DNA of 63,873 bases from Bacillus sp. FJAT-47783 (GTDB lineage: Bacteria; Bacillota; Bacilli; Bacillales; Aeribacillaceae): assembly GCF_022808615.1 (NCBI RefSeq), contig NZ_JAKZKS010000020.1:1-63873 (forward strand), in the 5' to 3' direction. Positions 59,605 to 63,873 of the stretch are shown here, in pieces. The notes under the pieces were generated by a model. The model searched no databases. It was not told the DNA's origin and saw only the letters and a program-made list of their open reading frames with translations. Each line of letters begins with the position of its first letter. Position 1 is the stretch's first letter. The position numbers were made by a program, and so were the translations under genes.

Positions 59605-60657
59605 ATGAGACAAGAAGATGTAAAACAAATAATTGAACAATTGGAAGAGCCATTTTTACATAGAACATTAAAAGAATTAAATGCTATTAAAGAAATTAGC
59701 ATAAAAGAAGAGAAGAAACATGTTAGTGTAAAGGTTGCGATTGCTAAAACGGGTACGAGCGAACAATTACAGCTCCAACAACAAATTGTACAACAAATAA
59801 AAAATGCAGGGGCTGAAACAGTTGGTCTTCGTTTTGTTGAGCTTCCTGAGGAAGTTGTTAAGAAATATTATGATTCAACTGATGATTCTGCTTCGCTTCT
59901 CTCAAATGGAAAAACGACGTTTATAGCGATTGCGAGCGGAAAAGGTGGAGTAGGGAAGTCGACTGTTTCTGTAAACCTTGCTGTATCACTCGCTCGTTTA
60001 GGGAAAAAAGTTGGCTTAATTGATGCGGATATATACGGATTTAGTGTTCCGGATATGATGGGTATTACGAAACGCCCAGTCGTTCGTGGTGAAAAAATTA
60101 TACCTGTTGAGCGATTTGGGGTAAAAGTTATTTCCATGGGCTTTTTTGTTGAAGACAATGCGCCAGTCGTTTGGCGTGGGCCGATGTTAGGAAAGATGTT
60201 AAATAACTTTTTCCAAGAAGTTGAGTGGGGAGACTTAGATTACATACTGCTTGATTTGCCACCGGGAACTGGTGATGTAGCTTTAGATGTCCATACGATG
60301 CTTCCAGCTTGTAAAGAAATTGTTGTCTCAACACCACATCCAACAGCAGCGTTTGTAGCAGCAAGAGCAGGTGCAATGGCGTTAAAAACGGATCATGAAA
60401 TTTTAGGTGTCATTGAAAATATGGCCTATTATGAAAGCAAAGAAACGGGTGTAAAGGAATATGTATTTGGACGAGGAGGCGGCGAAAAGTTAGCGGAGGA
60501 ATTACGTGTTCCTCTCCTCGGTCAAATACCTCTGCAGCAGCCTGATTGGAATGAAGAAGACTTTGCACCATCTGTTTATCAAGAGGAACATCCTATTGGA
60601 AAAATCTATAAACAAATAGCTGAAAAAGTCGCTCAGTTAGTACCAAATCCATCATAA
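59605..60657 (+). CDS. salA: Mrp/NBP35-family ATP-binding protein SalA
   Basis: 350 residues. N-terminal MIP18-like (DUF59) domain (1-75) and C-terminal deviant Walker A P-loop ATPase: SGKGGVGKST near 112-121, DADIYGFSVPDMMG near 139-152, LDLPPGTGD near 214-222. Mrp proteins carry iron-sulfur clusters; in Bacillus SalA also represses scoC. Start ATG 59605 chosen by spacing to AAGGGG; GTG 59596 is alternative. Ends in a terminator shared with convergent gerD. Confidence 0.93.
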   Translation: MRQEDVKQIIEQLEEPFLHRTLKELNAIKEISIKEEKKHVSVKVAIAKTGTSEQLQLQQQIVQQIKNAGAETVGLRFVELPEEVVKKYYDSTDDSASLLSNGKTTFIAIASGKGGVGKSTVSVNLAVSLARLGKKVGLIDADIYGFSVPDMMGITKRPVVRGEKIIPVERFGVKVISMGFFVEDNAPVVWRGPMLGKMLNNFFQEVEWGDLDYILLDLPPGTGDVALDVHTMLPACKEIVVSTPHPTAAFVAARAGAMALKTDHEILGVIENMAYYESKETGVKEYVFGRGGGEKLAEELRVPLLGQIPLQQPDWNEEDFAPSVYQEEHPIGKIYKQIAEKVAQLVPNPS

Positions 60658-60662
60658 AAATA

Positions 60663-60706
60663 GGGGGTATCTCTAAGTAGAACCTTCGACTTAGAGATAC
60701 CCCTTT
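60663..60706. terminator. Bidirectional terminator between salA and gerD
   Basis: GGGGGTATCTCTAAGT pairs with ACTTAGAGATACCCCT (16 bp, one G-T) around AGAACCTTCG. It separates convergent genes and can serve both. Confidence 0.9.
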
Positions 60707-60783
60707 ACATTTCAAAAAAGTTTATATATCAATACAATTGTTTAGTGGGTTTCCTTTTTTATACAAATTTTGTTTTGTATAGG

Positions 60784-61419
60784 TTATTCACTGCCGCCTT
60801 CAGATTCTTTATTGCTTTCTTCACCACCAGCTTCTTCCCCTTGTTTTTGCTGACCTTCTTCTTTTTGCATTTTTTCAGCGGCTTTTAATAGAGTATCTTG
60901 CATTTTAGTTTTAAACAAAGGACTTTCTAGTGTTTCGGTTATTACCGTTTGAAGGTGTTTACGAAAATGCTGACTTTTTACGACGGTAAGCATTTGCTCC
61001 TCTATTTTTGGATCCTTTAATAAATCAATCATCATCGCTTGATATTCAGGATCCTTCATTAAGCCTTTTATTACTTTTTCGTGTTCTTTTTGTAATGACT
61101 TGGCAAATCCTTCAGAAAACTTCGGATCTTCGAATACCTTTTGCCAAAACTTAACACCTTTTTCAGAAGTTAATGTTTTTTCTATCGTATCAGTCACCAT
61201 TTTTTGATCCATCACGATATTTTGTTGCATTTTTTCATCGGACATAACTTCTTGGATTGCTTTTTTCCCCTCATCCGTTTTTAATATATCGACAACCATT
61301 TTCTTTGTTTCTTCATAATCCATTTGCCCGGCTGATTCCTCGTTTCCAGCACAACCTACTAGTGAAAATGACAATAAGGTAATTATAGTAGCTAGGAGGA
61401 GCGGAAATTTGCTCTTCAT
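60784..61419 (-). CDS. gerD: Spore germination lipoprotein GerD
   Basis: 211 residues. Lipoprotein of the spore inner membrane that scaffolds nutrient germinant receptors into clusters. The signal peptide ends LVGC at residues 20-23, a lipobox. The rest is helical with no membrane segment, and a low-complexity Glu/Gly/Ser/Lys-rich tail (about 180-211). A sigma-G-like promoter lies upstream (61486-61457 on the minus strand). Divergent from kbaA. Confidence 0.95.
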   Translation of the reverse strand: MKSKFPLLLATIITLLSFSLVGCAGNEESAGQMDYEETKKMVVDILKTDEGKKAIQEVMSDEKMQQNIVMDQKMVTDTIEKTLTSEKGVKFWQKVFEDPKFSEGFAKSLQKEHEKVIKGLMKDPEYQAMMIDLLKDPKIEEQMLTVVKSQHFRKHLQTVITETLESPLFKTKMQDTLLKAAEKMQKEEGQQKQGEEAGGEESNKESEGGSE

Positions 61420-61456
61420 TTTGGATTAGCTCCTTTCCATCAATCATTCCTATATT

Positions 61457-61486
61457 TAGGATGAGATTCCTCGCCATTTTTATGCA
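61457..61486 (-). promoter_or_regulatory. Sigma-G-type promoter of gerD
   Basis: On the minus strand: TGCATA (61486-61481), 17-base spacer, CATCCTA (61463-61457). Both elements fit sigma-G (TGMATA and CATAMTA with one mismatch), about 38 bases before the gerD start. Confidence 0.7.
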
Positions 61487-61568
61487 AAAAAAGTTTTTCC
61501 ATATGGTAATATATTTAAAGGGTTTGTTACAATCAATAAGAATGATATCAAATTTGGAGGATTTGATC

Positions 61569-62186
61569 GTGAAAAGTCGAAATTGGGTTCGTTTATTTAT
61601 ATCTACTTTATTTGTTGGTGGAATTACTACAAGCATTGTCGGATTTTTATTACGTTGGAATGATTATAAAGCATTGTTTTCATCCTTTGATATCGTTGAA
61701 ATCTTATCGATATTATTTTGGCTAATTGGAGTTGGCTTTATCTTTAGTATTATCAGTCAAATGGGCTTCTTTGCCTATTTGACCATTCATCGATTCGGAC
61801 TAGGTATCTTTCGTACAGCTTCTTTATGGAATGCTGTTCAACTTGTTTTAATTGCTTTCGTTCTATTTGATTTAGTATACTTCCGCTTTCAACTGTTTGC
61901 TGAAGAAGGAGAGTCTTATACGTCGTACATATTGGTTGCTTTGCTAATATTACTATTTAGTTTAGTTATTGCTTATCTGAAACAAAGACAAACGAATAGT
62001 ACAGCATTTATACCGGCGTTATTTTTTATGGTTGTGGTTTCTGTCGTTGAATGGATGCCAGCTCTACGTGCTAATGATAAAGATTGGCTATATTTAATGA
62101 TCATTCCATTATTAGTATGTAATGCTTATCAATTATTAATTTTACCGAAAATAACGGGACAGTATCCGAATAGAAAAAAGAGCTAA
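61569..62186 (+). CDS. kbaA: KinB-signaling pathway activation protein KbaA
   Basis: 205 residues from GTG 61569 (TTGGAGGA upstream; longer frame from 61461 covers the promoter region). Integral membrane protein with about six hydrophobic segments. In B. subtilis it is required for KinB-dependent Spo0A activation; MKSRNWVRLFISTLF-type N-terminus and FSIISQMGFFAYLTIHRFGLGIFR near 55-78 are conserved. The stop codon lies in the terminator stem. Confidence 0.93.
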   Translation: MKSRNWVRLFISTLFVGGITTSIVGFLLRWNDYKALFSSFDIVEILSILFWLIGVGFIFSIISQMGFFAYLTIHRFGLGIFRTASLWNAVQLVLIAFVLFDLVYFRFQLFAEEGESYTSYILVALLILLFSLVIAYLKQRQTNSTAFIPALFFMVVVSVVEWMPALRANDKDWLYLMIIPLLVCNAYQLLILPKITGQYPNRKKS

Positions 62187-62209
62187 GAGAATTCCTTTAG
62201 CTCTTTTTT
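62174..62209. terminator. Terminator between kbaA and pdaB
   Basis: AGAGCTAA pairs with TTAGCTCT, with A-run and T-run flanks, so it can act in both directions between convergent genes. Confidence 0.9.
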
Positions 62210-62322
62210 CTATTTATGGTAGGGGGATGATTGTCACTTTAGATTACGTGTCAATCAAGACGATAATAGTACAGTAGGGGTAAGGCTTCAGGGGTTTTGG
62301 TGAAAAAATAGTTAATCTAAAT

Positions 62323-63087
62323 TTAATTAACCTCTTTTGTTTTCACGTCACCGTTTGAAATAAGCTCCTCTACGGAAACAATTTGTAAATTCCTTGTTTT
62401 TATTTCTTTGATAATAGCGGGTAAGGCATCGTTTGTTTGCTTGACGGAATCTGAAGCGTGCAATAGGATAATATCTCCAGCCTTTAATGAACTTGTAACA
62501 TTTTCGACGATTTTACTTACGCCTGGGTTTTGCCAATCATTTGAGTTAATACTATAATGAACGATAGTGTATCCGTACTTATTAGCAATAGATAATACAT
62601 CGCGGTTAAAATGACTACTAGGAGGACGGAGAAGTTCAATATCCTCAACCCCGAGTTTTTTAAAGGTTTCCTGAGAAAGGGATAAGTCCCTTCGAACTTC
62701 TTCTGGTTTTAGTTGTGTATAATTATTGTAGGCATATCCCATACTCCCAATTTGGTGACCATCATCCATTATTCTTTTAACAATGTCAGGATGTCGTTCT
62801 GCCCATGCTGCTGATAAAAAGAAAGTGGCGTTTTGAATTTTATGTTTTTTTAAAGTATCTAAAATCGGGAGAGCTTTCTCATCCCCCCAACTAATATTAA
62901 AGGTTAAAGCGATTTTTTTACTGTTATCATCACCTTTATATATAGCCTTCGGGCCGTCTTCAGTAGAAAAGACGGGGAGTTTCCATGTGTTTTCAACGTA
63001 CATTAGAGTAGCTGTGAAAAGTGCGATAATTAATAAAAATATTACCTGTTTCATTTTCTTTAATCGAATCACATAAAATGAATTCAT
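62323..63087 (-). CDS. pdaB: Polysaccharide deacetylase family sporulation protein PdaB
   Basis: 254 residues from ATG 63087 on the minus strand (GGAGGAA upstream; longer frame from 63120 not used). An N-terminal membrane segment (about 12-32) anchors a NodB-like domain. PdaB is needed for late spore survival in B. subtilis. In the first NodB motif TFNISWGD the usual base aspartate is Asn here, and the second motif [11 protein letters not shown] lacks the metal histidines, so catalysis is doubtful. Last gene before the rRNA operon. Confidence 0.93.
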   Translation of the reverse strand: MNSFYVIRLKKMKQVIFLLIIALFTATLMYVENTWKLPVFSTEDGPKAIYKGDDNSKKIALTFNISWGDEKALPILDTLKKHKIQNATFFLSAAWAERHPDIVKRIMDDGHQIGSMGYAYNNYTQLKPEEVRRDLSLSQETFKKLGVEDIELLRPPSSHFNRDVLSIANKYGYTIVHYSINSNDWQNPGVSKIVENVTSSLKAGDIILLHASDSVKQTNDALPAIIKEIKTRNLQIVSVEELISNGDVKTKEVN

Positions 63088-63288
63088 GATGTATTCCTCC
63101 TGTCCAACATTCTTGTACATGTTTATGAATGGAAAGTTGGAAACATGTCGGTTAATTTATATATGGAGAAACTTCCATTATACGTCTTGGTTTTCAATAT
63201 ACTTGGCTCTTATAACTCCTTAGCTTTGGGTGAACTTCCTTTTTTGTTAAGAGAGATAAAATAAAATAGATAAATTTTAAAAAATCTA
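63088..63288. other. Gap between pdaB and the rRNA promoters
   Basis: No ORF or RNA gene. It holds the divergent regulatory regions of pdaB and the rRNA operon; no pdaB promoter of sigma-G type was clear by eye. Confidence 0.5.
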
Positions 63289-63317
63289 TTGACGATGGAA
63301 TAAAAACCTGTTAAATT
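63289..63317 (+). promoter_or_regulatory. rRNA operon promoter P1
   Basis: TTGACG (63289-63294), 17-bp spacer, TAAATT (63312-63317). GTCGCTG follows at 63325, with a G at the predicted start. Confidence 0.75.
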
Positions 63318-63365
63318 ATTAAATGTCGCTGAGAGATGAAAGCGAAAGTGAGAAAACAAAAGATG

Positions 63366-63394
63366 TTGACATCAACGATTTGTTATGATAAATT
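63366..63394 (+). promoter_or_regulatory. rRNA operon promoter P2
   Basis: TTGACA (63366-63371), 17-bp spacer, TAAATT (63389-63394). GTCGCTG at 63401, again with G at +1. Confidence 0.8.
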
Positions 63395-63439
63395 GTTAAA
63401 GTCGCTGTTAAAAAGCGAATACACATAATGAAAAAGTTG

Positions 63440-63468
63440 TTGACACATCTGGGTTGTTCTGTTAAAAT
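63440..63468 (+). promoter_or_regulatory. rRNA operon promoter P3
   Basis: TTGACA (63440-63445), 17-bp spacer, TAAAAT (63463-63468). A boxA-like TGATCTTTGAAAAC follows at about 63490, the usual Bacillus rRNA antitermination leader. Confidence 0.85.
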
Positions 63469-63558
63469 TAGAAATTGTCTGATGTGAAATGATCTTTGAA
63501 AACTAAACAAAACCAAGCGTTTCTGTTAATTCTATTTATTTTATGAGCAAGTCAAACT

Positions 63559-63873
<315 letters not shown>

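Overview
This window is the core translation/transcription chromosome segment of an endospore-forming member of the Bacillaceae. The gene order (ctsR-mcsA-mcsB-clpC-radA-disA, ispD-ispF, gltX-cysE-cysS, sigH, secE-nusG, the L11/L10 genes, rpoBC, the str, S10, spc and alpha clusters, ecfA1-ecfA2-ecfT, truA, rplM-rpsI, ybaK-cwlD-salA-gerD-kbaA-pdaB, then an rRNA operon) is the one known from Bacillus subtilis. GC is low, and many proteins are near-identical in length and motifs to their B. subtilis counterparts. Sporulation/germination genes (sigH, cwlD, gerD, kbaA, pdaB) confirm a spore former. I cannot name the species from the sequence alone.

Layout. 1-360: 23S-5S spacer, a complete 5S gene and its terminator. 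360-2040: a mostly non-coding stretch with a regular 20-21 bp array of GTGCAAT heptamers, then an mgtC/sapB-family gene. 2045-9260: CtsR-controlled protein quality-control and DNA-integrity operon. 9470-13630: yacL, isoprenoid genes ispDF, gltX. 13677-17790: a Cys-type T-box leader and cysE-cysS-mrnC-rlmB-rae1. 17970-23330: sigH, rpmG, secE, nusG, L11-L1, L10-L7/L12 and a methyltransferase. 23330-35790: rpoB, rpoC, rplGB, rpsL, rpsG, fusA, tuf. 35960-51210: the S10-spc-alpha ribosomal supercluster with secY, adk, map, infA and rpoA. 51249-55488: energy-coupling factor transporter core, truA, rplM, rpsI. 55474-58033: a decayed integrated element. 58169-63087: ybaK, cwlD, salA, gerD, kbaA, pdaB. 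63289-63873: three tandem rRNA promoters and the 5' part of a 16S gene.

How it works together. Most genes make the ribosome, RNA polymerase and their immediate partners. Expression is set by sigma-A promoters and RNA leaders visible in the DNA: a T-box before cysE, an L10 leader with terminator, an L13 leader, structured rpoB, tuf and rpoA leaders, and a hairpin between the nusG Shine-Dalgarno and its start codon. The first operon carries a perfect CtsR operator, and CtsR, McsA, McsB and ClpC form its own control circuit.

The least expected features are in the accessory sequence. (1) A 2.5 kb scar of an integrated element at the 3' end of rpsI is bounded by a perfect 17-bp direct repeat (55474-55490 and 58017-58033). 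It holds a broken tyrosine integrase, a transposase tail and a secreted toxin-like protein with a probable immunity partner. The original rpsI terminator appears to survive on the far side. (2) A nine-unit GTGCAAT array has two-helical-turn spacing. (3) Two copies of a roughly 200-bp structured repeat lie between ispF and gltX and between secE and nusG, with conserved pairing elements. No tRNA genes or CRISPR arrays were seen.
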